DNA of 64,000 nucleotides from Gammaproteobacteria bacterium (GTDB lineage: Bacteria > Pseudomonadota > Gammaproteobacteria > Xanthomonadales > Wenzhouxiangellaceae), in assembly GCA_003565625.1 (NCBI GenBank), contig PXBD01000059.1:45138-109137 (forward strand), given 5' to 3'. Position numbers and translations under genes: made by a program. Position 1 is the first letter of the stretch. Every line of letters starts with the position of its first letter. Shown here piece after piece: positions 1 to 9,047 of this stretch. Under the pieces are notes generated by a model, which saw nothing but the letters and a program-made list of their open reading frames with translations, searched no databases and was not told where the DNA came from.

Positions 1-1253
1 CCGGCATCGAAACCGACGTTCAGCCGGCCGACGTCATCCAATGTGCCGTTGCCCGGGGTGTTGGCAAAGTACGACTGGAAGACATACAGGATGCGCTCGG
101 GCACGCCCTTGTGGATGGTGTGGGTCGGCAAACCGAAATTGTTGACCAGGATCGGATCCTGGAAGACATCGGTGACGTCGAGACGGTTGACGGTTGAACC
201 CCAGCACAGGAAGGGCGTACAGGCCTGAGCGGCGACCGGTGCCCCGGGGAAAACGACCCCGCTGACGGCCACCTCTTCATCACGGATGACCAGGTTTTCG
301 CTCATGAAGATGGGCGGCATGGTCAGGCCCAGGTGGGGGTCGTTGGCAAACAGCGGGTAGCCGGAAGCGGTGTGCTCTCCGGATACCGCCCACCAGTTGC
401 TGCCCAGGTCCATGTTCTCGCCGAGGAACGGCAGATCCTGAACACGCTCCAGGTACAGACGTCCCAGTTCGACCAGACCATCATCCAGGCGCGGCACGGT
501 ATAGCCCGGCGCCGACGAACCGTCGACCTGCTGCAGCCCGGCGGCCGGATCGGCCTTGCCTTCGCCCTGCCCCGACTCCGGCACCATGATGCCAATCCGG
601 TCGAAGAAATCGGGTATCGAGACCCGGCCGTCGACCGGAATGGTCGGGTTGAGGTCCTGCAGAAACAGTGCCGTACCGTCAAAACCGACGATCTCACCAA
701 CTGCCTGGTAGGTGCCGATGCGCACCGTGTTGCCAATCGCCGACAGGCTCTGGTCAAACGACAACTGGAAGGCCAGCAGCTTGCCGATGGCCAGCGAGTC
801 CACCGGCGACCACGGCTCGGCTGCGCTCAATTCCAGGCCGCCGTACTCCGGCGGCAGCTCATTGGTCGCCAGCCAGTGGTTGACGCCGTCGGCATACGCC
901 TTGACCCAGGCTGCCTCTTCGGCATCGAGACCGGCGAAAGTGGCCCAGGCCGCCCGGCGCAGTCCGAGCGTGCGCAGCTGGACATCGTTGTCCAGCGCCG
1001 GGGCACCGACCAGTTCGGCCAGGGTGCCCGAAGCCACTCGACGCAGAAAATCCATCTGGAAAAAACGGTCCTGGGCGTGCAGATAGCCCTGGACGAAAGT
1101 GACATCGGCTTCGGTCTCGCCGACGATGGTCGGAATGCCGTTGGCGTCGGTAAAAACGTTCACGTCCGCCTGAATGCGCGGTGCGTCCAACGTCTGCGCC
1201 GATGCCAGTGACGCCGCCAGCATGCCAGCGGCGAATAAGGAAAGTCGCCTCAT
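1..1253 (-). CDS. Penicillin acylase family protein (partial, N-terminal part)
   Basis: This is the first 417 codons of a gene that runs off the left edge of the window. The family consists of self-processing N-terminal-nucleophile hydrolases that cut amide bonds such as beta-lactam side chains, acyl-homoserine lactones or other N-acyl compounds. Residues 1-20 form a typical export signal (basic start, hydrophobic core, ASA-Q end), so the protein is probably periplasmic. The family block with GIPTI and QGYLHAQDRFFQMD is seen early, and LGSNWWAV places the expected catalytic serine at Ser285, which would become the first residue of the beta subunit. ANDPHL follows, as in other members. The substrate cannot be told from the sequence. 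The ATG at 1253 is the only start that gives a clean signal peptide. Confidence 0.88.
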   Translation of the reverse strand, partial: MRRLSLFAAGMLAASLASAQTLDAPRIQADVNVFTDANGIPTIVGETEADVTFVQGYLHAQDRFFQMDFLRRVASGTLAELVGAPALDNDVQLRTLGLRRAAWATFAGLDAEEAAWVKAYADGVNHWLATNELPPEYGGLELSAAEPWSPVDSLAIGKLLAFQLSFDQSLSAIGNTVRIGTYQAVGEIVGFDGTALFLQDLNPTIPVDGRVSIPDFFDRIGIMVPESGQGEGKADPAAGLQQVDGSSAPGYTVPRLDDGLVELGRLYLERVQDLPFLGENMDLGSNWWAVSGEHTASGYPLFANDPHLGLTMPPIFMSENLVIRDEEVAVSGVVFPGAPVAAQACTPFLCWGSTVNRLDVTDVFQDPILVNNFGLPTHTIHKGVPERILYVFQSYFANTPGNGTLDDVGRLNVGFDA

Positions 1254-1288
1254 GATTACTACCCCGAGTTGTTTTGTTTGGAGCCACG

Positions 1289-1316
1289 ATTATGGCACAG
1301 CCGCAGGTGGCCGCAA
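1289..1316 (-). promoter_or_regulatory. Candidate sigma-70 promoter for the penicillin acylase gene
   Basis: On the minus strand, TTGCGG (1316-1311) and CATAAT (1294-1289) are separated by 16 bases and lie about 36 bases upstream of the acylase start codon. The match to the -35/-10 consensus is good, but no experimental start is known. Confidence 0.5.
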
Positions 1317-1384
1317 GCAGACTGAACACGGAGTTGGGCGGCCGCTGGATCGCAGCTTCGGTGTAACGACGCGAGGCGCGCGCG

Positions 1385-1390
1385 TATAAT
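1385..1390 (+). promoter_or_regulatory. Candidate -10 box for the pdhABC operon
   Basis: A perfect TATAAT lies 75 bases before the pdhA start in the divergent intergenic region. No convincing -35 element sits at the normal distance, which could mean dependence on an activator. Confidence 0.4.
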
Positions 1391-1465
1391 CTGCAATGAG
1401 CATCGGGCCATCACTGTCGGGGTCGCCGGTCCGGTTCCATCAGAATCAACGCAAAGAGGTGTCTC

Positions 1466-2566
1466 ATGGCGCGAACCGTCGCCGCCTTCAAAGTCGATTA
1501 CTTTCAGTTTCTGAATCCGGATGGCCAACTGATCGAGGGGCAGCAGCTGCCCGCCCTGGCGCGGGACTTCGAGCGCCTGGTCACGATGTATCGGCAGATG
1601 GTACGGACCCGCGTGTTCGACAAGAAAGCCATTGCCCTGCAGCGAACCGGCAAGCTGGGAACCTATGCCTCCTGTCTGGGCCACGAAGCATCCCATGTCG
1701 CGATCGGGTCGGCAATGCGGCCGGAAGACTGCTTTGCGCCCATGTATCGGGAATACGGGGTTCAGTTCTGTCGCGGTGTCACCCTGACCGATGTGTTGCT
1801 GTACTGGGGCGGGGACGAGCGCGGCAGTGATTACGCTCACGCCCCGCACGATTTCGCCTGGTCCGTTCCGATCGCCACGCAGTGCCTGCATGCGGCCGGT
1901 GCCGCCTTGGCCTACAAGCTTCGTAACGAGCCGCGGGTGGCGGTGTCGGTGGTCGGCGACGGCGGTTCATCCAAGGGTGACTTCCTCGAGGCCATCAACG
2001 CCGGCAGCGCCTGGAAACTGCCCCTGGTGCTGGTGATCGTCAACAATCAGTGGGCCATCTCGGTACCGCGCTCGCGCCAGAATACCGCCGCCACCCTGGC
2101 CCAGAAAGGCATCGCCGGCGGACTGCCCAGCATCCAGGTCGATGGCAACGATCTGATCGCCTGCCTGTGGGCGATGGAAAAAGCGATCGAGGCCGCGCGC
2201 AAGGGCCACGGCAGTTTCGTGGTCGAAATGCTGACCTATCGCATCAGCGATCACACCACCGCCGATGACGCCCGCCGTTACCGCCCCAACGAGGAAGTCG
2301 AAGAGGCCTGGGCCAAAGAGCCCGTGGCCCGGTTGCGCAGCTACCTGATGGACCAGGGTGCATGGGACGAAGGTCAGGAGCAGGCGCTGCTCGCCGAGTG
2401 CACCGCCGAGGTCCAGCAGGCCGCTGACGAATATCTCGATATCGTCACCAATGACCCGCAGCCGGTCACGACCATGTTTGATTTCATGTTCGCCGAGCTG
2501 CCCCACGATCTGGCCGAACAACGCGCCCAGGCCGAGCATTACCAGGACACCGGAGGACAGCACTGA
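1466..2566 (+). CDS. pdhA: Pyruvate dehydrogenase E1 component, alpha subunit
   Basis: A 366-residue thiamine-diphosphate-dependent E1 alpha subunit of the heterotetrameric (alpha2beta2) 2-oxoacid dehydrogenase type. With PdhB it decarboxylates pyruvate and transfers the acetyl group to the E2 lipoyl arm. The ThDP/Mg site motif is visible as GDGGSSKGDFLEAINAG (from about residue 164) ending at VNNQWAIS. The start ATG is preceded by AGAGGT. The gene overlaps pdhB by one base (TGATG), indicating translational coupling. A branched-chain 2-oxoacid substrate cannot be fully excluded, because this E1 family covers both, but the pdhA-pdhB-E2 order is that of known pyruvate complexes. No E3 (lpd) gene follows. 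Confidence 0.9.
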   Translation: MARTVAAFKVDYFQFLNPDGQLIEGQQLPALARDFERLVTMYRQMVRTRVFDKKAIALQRTGKLGTYASCLGHEASHVAIGSAMRPEDCFAPMYREYGVQFCRGVTLTDVLLYWGGDERGSDYAHAPHDFAWSVPIATQCLHAAGAALAYKLRNEPRVAVSVVGDGGSSKGDFLEAINAGSAWKLPLVLVIVNNQWAISVPRSRQNTAATLAQKGIAGGLPSIQVDGNDLIACLWAMEKAIEAARKGHGSFVVEMLTYRISDHTTADDARRYRPNEEVEEAWAKEPVARLRSYLMDQGAWDEGQEQALLAECTAEVQQAADEYLDIVTNDPQPVTTMFDFMFAELPHDLAEQRAQAEHYQDTGGQH

Positions 2567-3546
2567 TGGCCGCAATCACCCTGATTGAGGGCGTGACCCT
2601 GGCCCTGGCGCGCGCCCTGGAAGAAGATCCCGGGGTCATCGTGCTGGGCGAGGATGTAGGCGTCAATGGTGGCGTGTTCCGGGCCACTGCCGGGCTGCAG
2701 CAACGCTTTGGCGAGCAGCGTGTACTCGACACACCGCTGGCCGAGGTCATGATTGCCGGCATGAGTGTGGGCATGGCCGCGCAGGGTCTCAAGCCGGTGG
2801 CCGAGGCCCAGTTCTGCGGTTTCACAATGCCCATGGTCGATCACCTGATGTGCCATGCCGGGCGCATGCGCAACCGCACCCGCGGCCGCCTGAGTTGCCC
2901 GATGGTGCTGCGTTTTCCCACCGGCGGCGGGATCCACGCGCCCGAACACCACTCCGAGAGCCCGGAAGCGCTGTTTGCCCACATGCCCGGCATCCGCGTG
3001 GTCATGCCGTCGTCGCCGGGGCGCGCCTACGGCTTGCTGCTGGCCGCGATCCGCGACCCCGATCCGGTCGTGTTCATGGAACCCAAACGCATCTACCGCT
3101 GGCAGAAAGAAGAAGTGGAAGACAACGGCGAGGAGCTGCCGCTGGATGTCTGTTTCACCTTGCGCGACGGCAGCGACATCACCCTGGTGACCTGGGGAGC
3201 CATGATCAAGGAAACCCTGCAGGCTGCCGACCAGCTGGAAAGCGAAGGCGTCAGCGTCGAGTTGATCGATGTGGCGACCCTGAGCCCGCTGGACATGGAA
3301 ACCATCCTCGAGTCGGTCAGCCGCACCGGTCGCTGCGTCATCATCCAGGAAGCTCCTCGCCACTGCGGCGTGGCGGGCGAGATCGCCGCCGGACTGGCCG
3401 ATGCCGGCATCTGGAATCTGCTGGCGCCGGTCAAGCGGGTTTGCGGCTACGATACGGTCATGCCCCTGTACCGCAACGAACTCAACTACATGCCCAGCGT
3501 TCGGCGCATTGTCGACGCAGCCCACCAGGTTCTGGAGGTCTCATGA
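2566..3546 (+). CDS. pdhB: Pyruvate dehydrogenase E1 component, beta subunit
   Basis: A 326-residue E1 beta subunit, normal in length, with transketolase-like pyrimidine-binding and C-terminal domains. Family blocks seen include VLGEDVG near residue 25, the segment around residue 60 (DTPLAEVMIAG) and PEHHSESPEALF, whose histidines line the active site in E1 beta proteins. It partners PdhA in oxidative decarboxylation of pyruvate in the cytoplasm. Its start overlaps the pdhA stop, and its own stop overlaps the pdhC start (ATGA), so the three genes form one tightly coupled operon. Confidence 0.9.
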   Translation: MAAITLIEGVTLALARALEEDPGVIVLGEDVGVNGGVFRATAGLQQRFGEQRVLDTPLAEVMIAGMSVGMAAQGLKPVAEAQFCGFTMPMVDHLMCHAGRMRNRTRGRLSCPMVLRFPTGGGIHAPEHHSESPEALFAHMPGIRVVMPSSPGRAYGLLLAAIRDPDPVVFMEPKRIYRWQKEEVEDNGEELPLDVCFTLRDGSDITLVTWGAMIKETLQAADQLESEGVSVELIDVATLSPLDMETILESVSRTGRCVIIQEAPRHCGVAGEIAAGLADAGIWNLLAPVKRVCGYDTVMPLYRNELNYMPSVRRIVDAAHQVLEVS

Positions 3547-5084
3547 CGGTTTTCAAACTACCCGATCTGGGCGAAGGCCTGCCCGACGCCGAAATCGTGA
3601 ACTGGCTGGTCAATGAAGGCGATGAGGTCCCCCTCGACCAGCCGCTGGTGTCGATGGAAACCGCCAAGGCGGTGGTCGAAGTACCCAGCCCGGTGACCGG
3701 ACGAGTAATCCGTTTCCACGGCCAGGCCGGTGACGTGATTCAGACCGGCGCCCCGCTGGTCGAGTTCGAGGTCGAGGGCGAAACCGCGCAAGCGGCGGCC
3801 GAGCCCGAGCAAGAGTCGATACCCGAAGAGGAATCACTGCCGCAAGAAGATCCGGAACCGGATCCCCAGGCCGATGAGGCAGACGACAACGACCCGATCG
3901 CGGCCGCGCTGGCCGCCGACCTGGCGCCCGGGGACGACGCGCCGGTCGACGAGCCCCATGGTCCGGAAGAACTCTACGACGAATTCAGCGGCGCCAGCGA
4001 AGATTCGCTTGCCACGGCCACCGAGCCGGCCAATCAACCGCAGAATGCAGCGCAAACGGAACCGCCCGATGACTCGCAGCAGGCATCGGATACGGCCAAA
4101 CTGCGCGACGATAGCGGCACCGTGGTCGGCAACGTACAGGCCGGCAATGAACTGCTGCAGGAACGCGCCAGCGAGGTCGGCGGGGCGCGGGTCACCCCGG
4201 CCGTGCGTGCCCTCGCCCGCAAGCTTCGGGTCGACATCCGCCAGGTTCGACCGACCGGCGCCGGCGAGGTCATCACCGCCGCCGACGTCCGTCAGGCCGC
4301 CGCCGACGGCAGTGCGTCGGCAGAGCCAGGCCCTGCGCCGGCGGCCCCAACCGCCCACACAGCCCCAACAGCGGAGCCTCCGGCAGAGCCCGAAGCGGTC
4401 GAGGAACCCGCAGCCGCTCCCGTGCCCCAGCCTGCCGGTGACGGCGAGGCGGAGTGGACCCCGGTTCGTGGTCCGCGCCGCACCATGGCGCGGATCATGG
4501 CCGCCTCGCACCGCAGCGTTGTCCCAACCACGCTGATGGACGACGCCGACATTCATGCCTGGCGACCCGGCGAGGACATTACCGTGCGCCTGATCCGCGC
4601 CCTGTGGGCCGGGGCCTCGGCAGAGCCGGGCCTGAACGCCTGGTTCGACGGTGACAACGGTCTGCGCATGCTGCACAAGAACCTGCATGTAGGCATGGCC
4701 GTGGACACCGAAGACGGGCTGTTCGTGGCGGCCTTGCGCAACGTCAACCGGCTCGAGCGCACCGAACTGCGAGCCGAGATCAACCGTCTGCGTGACAATG
4801 CCGCCAACCGCTCCATCCCGCCGGAAGACCTCAAGGACTACACCATCGTCCTGTCGAACTTCGGCAAGTTCGCCGGCCGCTACGCCACCCCCGTGATCAC
4901 GCCCCCGTGTGTGTCCATCGTCGCCGCCGGCACCCTCCGGCACGAGGTGGTGCCGGTGCTGGGCGGCATGGAAGTCCACCGGGTCCTCCCGCTGTCGCTG
5001 ACTTTCGACCACCGCGCCTGCACCGGCGGTGAGGCGGCGCGCTTCCTCAAGGCCATGCTCGACGACCTGGCCCGGGCTGAATGA
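3543..5084 (+). CDS. pdhC: Dihydrolipoamide acetyltransferase (E2 of pyruvate dehydrogenase)
   Basis: A 513-residue E2 acyltransferase core subunit. Residues 1-78 form one lipoyl domain with METAKA, the modified lysine being Lys42. An acidic and Ala/Pro-rich linker (about 85-215) follows, then a peripheral-subunit-binding domain starting VTPAVRALARKL near 217, a second Ala/Pro linker, and the catalytic domain to the end. The ATG at 3543 overlaps the pdhB stop; although the reading frame is open far upstream, the lipoyl domain begins at this ATG. The catalytic motif usually written HxxxDG reads H490-R-A-C-T494-G, so the conserved aspartate is a threonine here. The E3 subunit must be encoded elsewhere. 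Confidence 0.9.
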   Translation: MTVFKLPDLGEGLPDAEIVNWLVNEGDEVPLDQPLVSMETAKAVVEVPSPVTGRVIRFHGQAGDVIQTGAPLVEFEVEGETAQAAAEPEQESIPEEESLPQEDPEPDPQADEADDNDPIAAALAADLAPGDDAPVDEPHGPEELYDEFSGASEDSLATATEPANQPQNAAQTEPPDDSQQASDTAKLRDDSGTVVGNVQAGNELLQERASEVGGARVTPAVRALARKLRVDIRQVRPTGAGEVITAADVRQAAADGSASAEPGPAPAAPTAHTAPTAEPPAEPEAVEEPAAAPVPQPAGDGEAEWTPVRGPRRTMARIMAASHRSVVPTTLMDDADIHAWRPGEDITVRLIRALWAGASAEPGLNAWFDGDNGLRMLHKNLHVGMAVDTEDGLFVAALRNVNRLERTELRAEINRLRDNAANRSIPPEDLKDYTIVLSNFGKFAGRYATPVITPPCVSIVAAGTLRHEVVPVLGGMEVHRVLPLSLTFDHRACTGGEAARFLKAMLDDLARAE

Positions 5085-5542
5085 ACCGGCACATCGCCCC
5101 GAGCATGATCATCGGCGCCTGCGAATGGGTAGCCCTGCCGGAGCTGGGCATCGACCGCCTGCGCGCCCGGGTCGATACCGGAGCCAAGTCCTGCGCCCTG
5201 CACGCTTCCGAGATCGAGCCGTTTACGCGCGAAGGCGCCGACTGGGTTCGCTTCCGGATTCATCTGGGCCATCCCAGGCCGCGCGACGAGCGTCCCTGCG
5301 AGTGCCTGCTGGCCAGCGTGCGCAAGGTACGCCCTACCTCGGGTGAACCGGAGCCGCGCTTTACCATTCGCACGCCCATCATCATCGGGCATTCGAGCTG
5401 GCTGGTGGATATCACCCTGACCGACCGTGGCCGCATGCGCTATCGTATGCTGCTGGGTCGCAAGGCCATGGAGAATCACGCGCTGGTCTATCCCGCCCGC
5501 ACCTTCCTCCAGGGCAAACCGCGCCTCGATGCCACTACCTGA
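5081..5542 (+). CDS. RimB-like retropepsin-type aspartic protease (PF05618 family)
   Basis: A 153-residue protein of the family formerly called ATP-dependent zinc protease. The [14 protein letters not shown] segment carries the aspartic-protease signature DTG with Asp32. In Pseudomonas a homologue (RimB) is encoded beside RimK and modulates RimK-dependent modification of ribosomal protein S6. The rimK gene follows 25 bases downstream here, supporting the same role. The ATG overlaps the pdhC stop by 4 bases. Whether it cuts poly-glutamate tails or acts only as a modulator is not settled by sequence. Confidence 0.8.
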   Translation: MNRHIAPSMIIGACEWVALPELGIDRLRARVDTGAKSCALHASEIEPFTREGADWVRFRIHLGHPRPRDERPCECLLASVRKVRPTSGEPEPRFTIRTPIIIGHSSWLVDITLTDRGRMRYRMLLGRKAMENHALVYPARTFLQGKPRLDATT

Positions 5543-5567
5543 AAGCCAACATGCGGAGGATCCCGGC

Positions 5568-6473
5568 ATGAGAATCGTCATCCTGTCCCGCAACCGCAGG
5601 ATTTACTCGACCCGACGACTGGTCGAGGCCGCCGAAGAGCGTGGTCACGAAGCCCAGGTGGTCGACACCCTGGGCTGCTACATGAACATCGCCTCGCACC
5701 GACCCACGATTCACTACCGCGGCAAACAGCTGGAGCCCTGTGACGCCGTGATTCCGCGTATCGGTGCATCAATTACTTTCTACGGCACCGCCGTGCTGCG
5801 CCAGTTCGAGATGATGGGCACCTTCCCGCTCAACGAATCGGTTGCCGTGACTCGCTCGCGCGACAAGTTGCGGTCGCTGCAGCTGCTGTCGCGACGCGGC
5901 ATCGGCCTGCCGGTGACCGGCTTTGCCCGCCAGGCCAGCGACATCGGCGACCTGATCGAAATGGTCGGCGACGCACCGCTGGTGGTCAAGCTGCTGGAAG
6001 GCACCCAGGGGATCGGCGTGGTCTTGTGTGAAACCCGCAAGGCCGCCGAAAGCGTACTCGAAGCCTTCATGGGCCTGAATGTATCGATCATGGTGCAGGA
6101 GTACATCAAGGAAGCGGGTGGCGCCGATATTCGCTGTTTCGTGATCGGCGACAAGGTCGTCGCCGCCATCAAGCGTCAGGCCAAGCCGGGCGAGTTCCGC
6201 TCCAACCTCCATCGCGGCGGTACCGCCTCGCTGGTCAAGATCACCCCGCAGGAGCGTTCGGTGGCCGTGCGCGCCGCCAAGATCATGGGGCTGAACGTAG
6301 CCGGGGTGGACATTCTCCGGGCCAATCACGGTCCGGTGATCATGGAGGTCAATTCCTCGCCCGGGCTGGAGGGAATCGAGACCTCGACCGGCAAGGACGT
6401 TGCCGGGATGATCATCGGCTTCCTGGAAAAGAATGCGCGCAAGGACAAGACGCGCACCCGCGGCACGGGCTGA
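5568..6473 (+). CDS. rimK: RimK-type ATP-grasp ligase (ribosomal protein S6 glutamyl ligase)
   Basis: A 301-residue protein, the normal RimK length. It starts [18 protein letters not shown] after a strong GGAGGA at 5554-5559; the frame is open further upstream but that part overlaps the rimB-like gene and lacks homology. The ATP-grasp signs are [13 protein letters not shown], the Mg-binding [15 protein letters not shown] block, and the [11 protein letters not shown] segment typical of RimK. RimK adds glutamate residues to the C-terminus of ribosomal protein S6. It sits in a unit with the RimB-like protease. The last 18 bases around its stop codon are identical to those at the end of uup (see findings). 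Confidence 0.9.
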   Translation: MRIVILSRNRRIYSTRRLVEAAEERGHEAQVVDTLGCYMNIASHRPTIHYRGKQLEPCDAVIPRIGASITFYGTAVLRQFEMMGTFPLNESVAVTRSRDKLRSLQLLSRRGIGLPVTGFARQASDIGDLIEMVGDAPLVVKLLEGTQGIGVVLCETRKAAESVLEAFMGLNVSIMVQEYIKEAGGADIRCFVIGDKVVAAIKRQAKPGEFRSNLHRGGTASLVKITPQERSVAVRAAKIMGLNVAGVDILRANHGPVIMEVNSSPGLEGIETSTGKDVAGMIIGFLEKNARKDKTRTRGTG

Positions 6474-6866
6474 TCAGCCGCCGCCAAGCCGAAAGCCGGC
6501 CCAGACCGACGCCATCCAGACCAGCACCGACGCCAGCACGTAGGCTCCAGCCAGCCCAACCCGGCCGGCGTCGACCAGCAACAGACACTCAAAACTGAAA
6601 ATCGAAAAGGTGGTCAGCGAACCACAAAAGCCCGCCATCAGGCCGGCCCGACGTCCGGCATCCAGCACCAGGCGTCCGCTCAGTGTGCCGGCATACAGCC
6701 AGCCGATCACAAACGAGCCAACCGCATTGGCGGTGAGCGTGGGCCAGGGCAGACCCAGATCGCTCCAGCTCAGCCCGGCCACCGCGACCACGTAGCGCAA
6801 CAGCCCACCGGCAACGGCCCCGCCGGCCACCAGGGCATACAGTCGCACCGTATCGCGCCGCATCAT
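6474..6866 (-). CDS. crcB: CrcB/Fluc fluoride channel subunit 1
   Basis: A 130-residue, four-helix inner-membrane protein of the Fluc family, which exports toxic fluoride. Conserved features are GGLLRY near residue 20, TANAVGSFVIG with Asn47, and the GFCGSLTTFSIFS break with pore phenylalanines Phe87 and Phe90. The start codons ATGATG overlap the stop of the second crcB gene just upstream. Two adjacent, non-identical copies usually build an antiparallel heterodimer. It is the last gene of the trpS-FAH-crcB-crcB run. Confidence 0.9.
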   Translation of the reverse strand: MMRRDTVRLYALVAGGAVAGGLLRYVVAVAGLSWSDLGLPWPTLTANAVGSFVIGWLYAGTLSGRLVLDAGRRAGLMAGFCGSLTTFSIFSFECLLLVDAGRVGLAGAYVLASVLVWMASVWAGFRLGGG

Positions 6867-7258
6867 CCCGCTGCCAGACGGGTCAGGACCAGGCCCGCCG
6901 CGGCCAGCAACAGGCCTCCGCCCAGGTTGGCCGCCAGGTTCAGGGCAGCAGCCCGGAAAGATCGCGAACGGGTCAGCACCAGGGTGTGCAGACTCACGGC
7001 CGAAACCGTGGTGTAACTGCCCAGAAAACCGGCCACCAGCAGGGCAGCCGGGCGTGGATCCAGCCCCGGCGCCAGTCCTGACAGGCAGCCGATGACAAAC
7101 GAGCCGCTTAAGTTGAAGAGCAGGGTATCGCGAGCGATCAGCCGGTCCGGAGCAGCCACCAGATGGCGCGAGATGGCGACCCGGGCGACGGCCCCCGCCA
7201 TGCTGCCCAGCGCCACCAGCAACAGCAAAGCGGGAGCCAGCAATTCGCCGCGGCTCAC
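6863..7258 (-). CDS. crcB: CrcB/Fluc fluoride channel subunit 2
   Basis: A 131-residue Fluc-family membrane protein starting at GTG (7258), chosen because GAGGG lies at the right distance and the start falls just after the stop of the FAH gene. The family signature LFNLSGSFVIG contains Asn49. The pore segment reads GFLGSYTTVSAVS, so the two phenylalanines seen in subunit 1 are Val85 and Val88 here. This asymmetry suggests a heterodimer in which only one of the two possible pores works. The alternative is an upstream TTG start overlapping the FAH gene. Confidence 0.85.
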   Translation of the reverse strand: MSRGELLAPALLLLVALGSMAGAVARVAISRHLVAAPDRLIARDTLLFNLSGSFVIGCLSGLAPGLDPRPAALLVAGFLGSYTTVSAVSLHTLVLTRSRSFRAAALNLAANLGGGLLLAAAGLVLTRLAAG

Positions 7259-7260
7259 GC

Positions 7261-7941
7261 TCAACCCTCGCCGATCGCGAATTCCAGCATCGGCAGGCCC
7301 TCGATCGCAGCCCGCACCCGATCGCCGGGCAACAAGGGCCCGACACCGGCCGGAGTTCCGGTGAAGACCACATCGCCTGCCGCCAGAGTCACCTCGCGCG
7401 ACAGCCGCGAGAGCAGCTCCGCCACCGGCCAGATCATCGCGCCGAGGCAGTCGCTCTGGCGCAGCTGACCGTTGACCTCCAGCCGAATGGCCTGATCCGC
7501 CTGCGGCCGCCATTCAGCCAGCGGCATGATGCTGCCCACCGGGCCCGACTGATCAAACCCCTTGGCCATTTCCCACGGCTCACCGGCCTGCTTGGCCCGG
7601 GCCTGGAGATCCCGTCGGGTCAGATCGACGCCCACCGCATGTCCGTAGATACAGGCCGTGCTGTCGACCGGAGCCAGATCGCGCCCGCCATCGGCCAGGA
7701 ACACGACCAGTTCGACTTCATGATGCAGGTTGGTGGTACGCGGGTAGCCGATGCGGGACTCCGCCACCAGCGCCTGGGCCGGCTTGGAGAAAAATACCGG
7801 GGGCTCACGGTCCGGGTCACTGCCCATTTCGCGGGCATGATCGGCGTAGTTGCGTCCCACACACCAGACGTTGCGCACCGGGAAGCTGCCGCCGCCGACC
7901 ACGGCCAGCAGCCTTGGGGTCCATTCGACTACGCGATCCAT
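7261..7941 (-). CDS. Fumarylacetoacetate hydrolase (FAH) family protein
   Basis: A 226-residue member of the FAH superfamily (metal-dependent hydrolases, isomerases or decarboxylases of 2-oxo acids). Typical blocks are CVGRNYADHAREMG, PPVFFSKPAQAL, the metal-binding LHHEVELVVFLADGG, and VFTGTPAGVGPLLPGD near the end. Its size matches the short acylpyruvase/oxaloacetate tautomerase-like members (YcgM/FAHD1-like), which act on acylpyruvates or oxaloacetate. It lies 9 bases after trpS and 2 bases before crcB, so it is co-transcribed, with no pathway partners nearby to fix the substrate. Confidence 0.85.
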   Translation of the reverse strand: MDRVVEWTPRLLAVVGGGSFPVRNVWCVGRNYADHAREMGSDPDREPPVFFSKPAQALVAESRIGYPRTTNLHHEVELVVFLADGGRDLAPVDSTACIYGHAVGVDLTRRDLQARAKQAGEPWEMAKGFDQSGPVGSIMPLAEWRPQADQAIRLEVNGQLRQSDCLGAMIWPVAELLSRLSREVTLAAGDVVFTGTPAGVGPLLPGDRVRAAIEGLPMLEFAIGEG

Positions 7942-7950
7942 GCTCCCAGC

Positions 7951-8961
7951 TCAAGCCAGGGTGCGAATGCCGACCGCTGCCCGCAAGCGGTCCATCAGCG
8001 GCCGGGACAAGGCACGCGCCTTCTCGGCACCACGCCGCAACTCCCCTTCGACCCGGCCGGGATCGGCCAGCAGCGCTTCGTAGCGCTCGCGCGGCGCGGC
8101 CAGCTCGGCATTGACCAGCTCGAACAACTGCTGTTTGACCTCGCCCCAGGCAATTCCCTGGGCGAATGCCTCGCGCATGGCCGTACGCTGCTCCGGACGG
8201 GCGAAGGCGGCATAGATGGCATACACCGGCGCGCTGTCGGGATCCTTGGGCTCACCCGGCTCCAGCGAGTTGGTCTTGATTTTCATGATTGCCTTGCGCA
8301 GCTTCTTTTCCGGCAGCCACAGCGGGATGGTGTTGTCGTAGCTTTTCGACATCTTGCGCCCATCCGTCCCCGGCAGGGTGGCAACGTGCTCATCGACCAC
8401 CGCCTCCGGGGCCACGAAGTGCTCGCCGTAGCGATGGTTGAAACGCTGGGCGATATCACGCGCCATTTCCAGGTGCTGCATCTGGTCCTTGCCAACCGGC
8501 ACGCGGTGGGCGTTGAACATCAGGATATCGGCCGCCATCAGCACAGGGTAGGAAAACAGCCCCATCGTGACCCCTTGATCGGTGTCCTCGCCAGCCGCAG
8601 CGTTGTCGTCTACTGCCGCCTTGTAGGCGTGGGCGCGGTTCATCAAACCCTTGGCCGTCACGCACGATAAAAGCCAGGTCAGCTCCGGTATTTCAGGCAC
8701 GTCGGACTGGCGATAGAACACCGCGCGCTCGGTGTCCAGGCCAAGCGCCAGCCAAGTGGCGGCAATTTCCAGGGTCGAGCGCCGGACACGCTCAGGCTCC
8801 TCGCACTTGACCAGGGCATGGTAATCGGCCAGGAAATAGAAAGAGTCGGTGGTCTCGTCATGACTGGAGGCAATGGCCGGCTGGATGGCGCCGACGTAGT
8901 TGCCAAGGTGGGGCGTTCCGGTGGTGGTAATGCCGGTCAGGACGCGTTGCTTGTTGCTCAT
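7951..8961 (-). CDS. trpS: Tryptophan--tRNA ligase
   Basis: A 336-residue class I aminoacyl-tRNA synthetase that charges tRNA(Trp). The HIGH-type motif appears as [11 protein letters not shown] near residue 13 and the KMSKS loop as [12 protein letters not shown] in the middle. [18 protein letters not shown] is the tryptophan-binding block. Length is normal for bacterial TrpS. It is the first gene of a four-gene minus-strand run and is divergent from the RuBisCO-like gene across an 86-base gap. Confidence 0.96.
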   Translation of the reverse strand: MSNKQRVLTGITTTGTPHLGNYVGAIQPAIASSHDETTDSFYFLADYHALVKCEEPERVRRSTLEIAATWLALGLDTERAVFYRQSDVPEIPELTWLLSCVTAKGLMNRAHAYKAAVDDNAAAGEDTDQGVTMGLFSYPVLMAADILMFNAHRVPVGKDQMQHLEMARDIAQRFNHRYGEHFVAPEAVVDEHVATLPGTDGRKMSKSYDNTIPLWLPEKKLRKAIMKIKTNSLEPGEPKDPDSAPVYAIYAAFARPEQRTAMREAFAQGIAWGEVKQQLFELVNAELAAPRERYEALLADPGRVEGELRRGAEKARALSRPLMDRLRAAVGIRTLA

Positions 8962-9047
8962 CGGGATTCCGGAGGCAGCGGCCAGGAAGAGTCAAAGCCG
9001 GTATTGTAGTCGCCTAAAACCTCACTTGCGACGACAGCGGAGATAAC

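Noticed and set aside
2850..3542. Upstream extension of the E2 acetyltransferase frame
   Set aside because: The frame is open but overlaps pdhB entirely; the lipoyl domain begins at ATG 3543, which overlaps the pdhB stop.
6863..7300. Fluoride riboswitch before the crcB genes
   Set aside because: The crcB genes follow the FAH gene with only 2 bases between, leaving no room for an untranslated aptamer.
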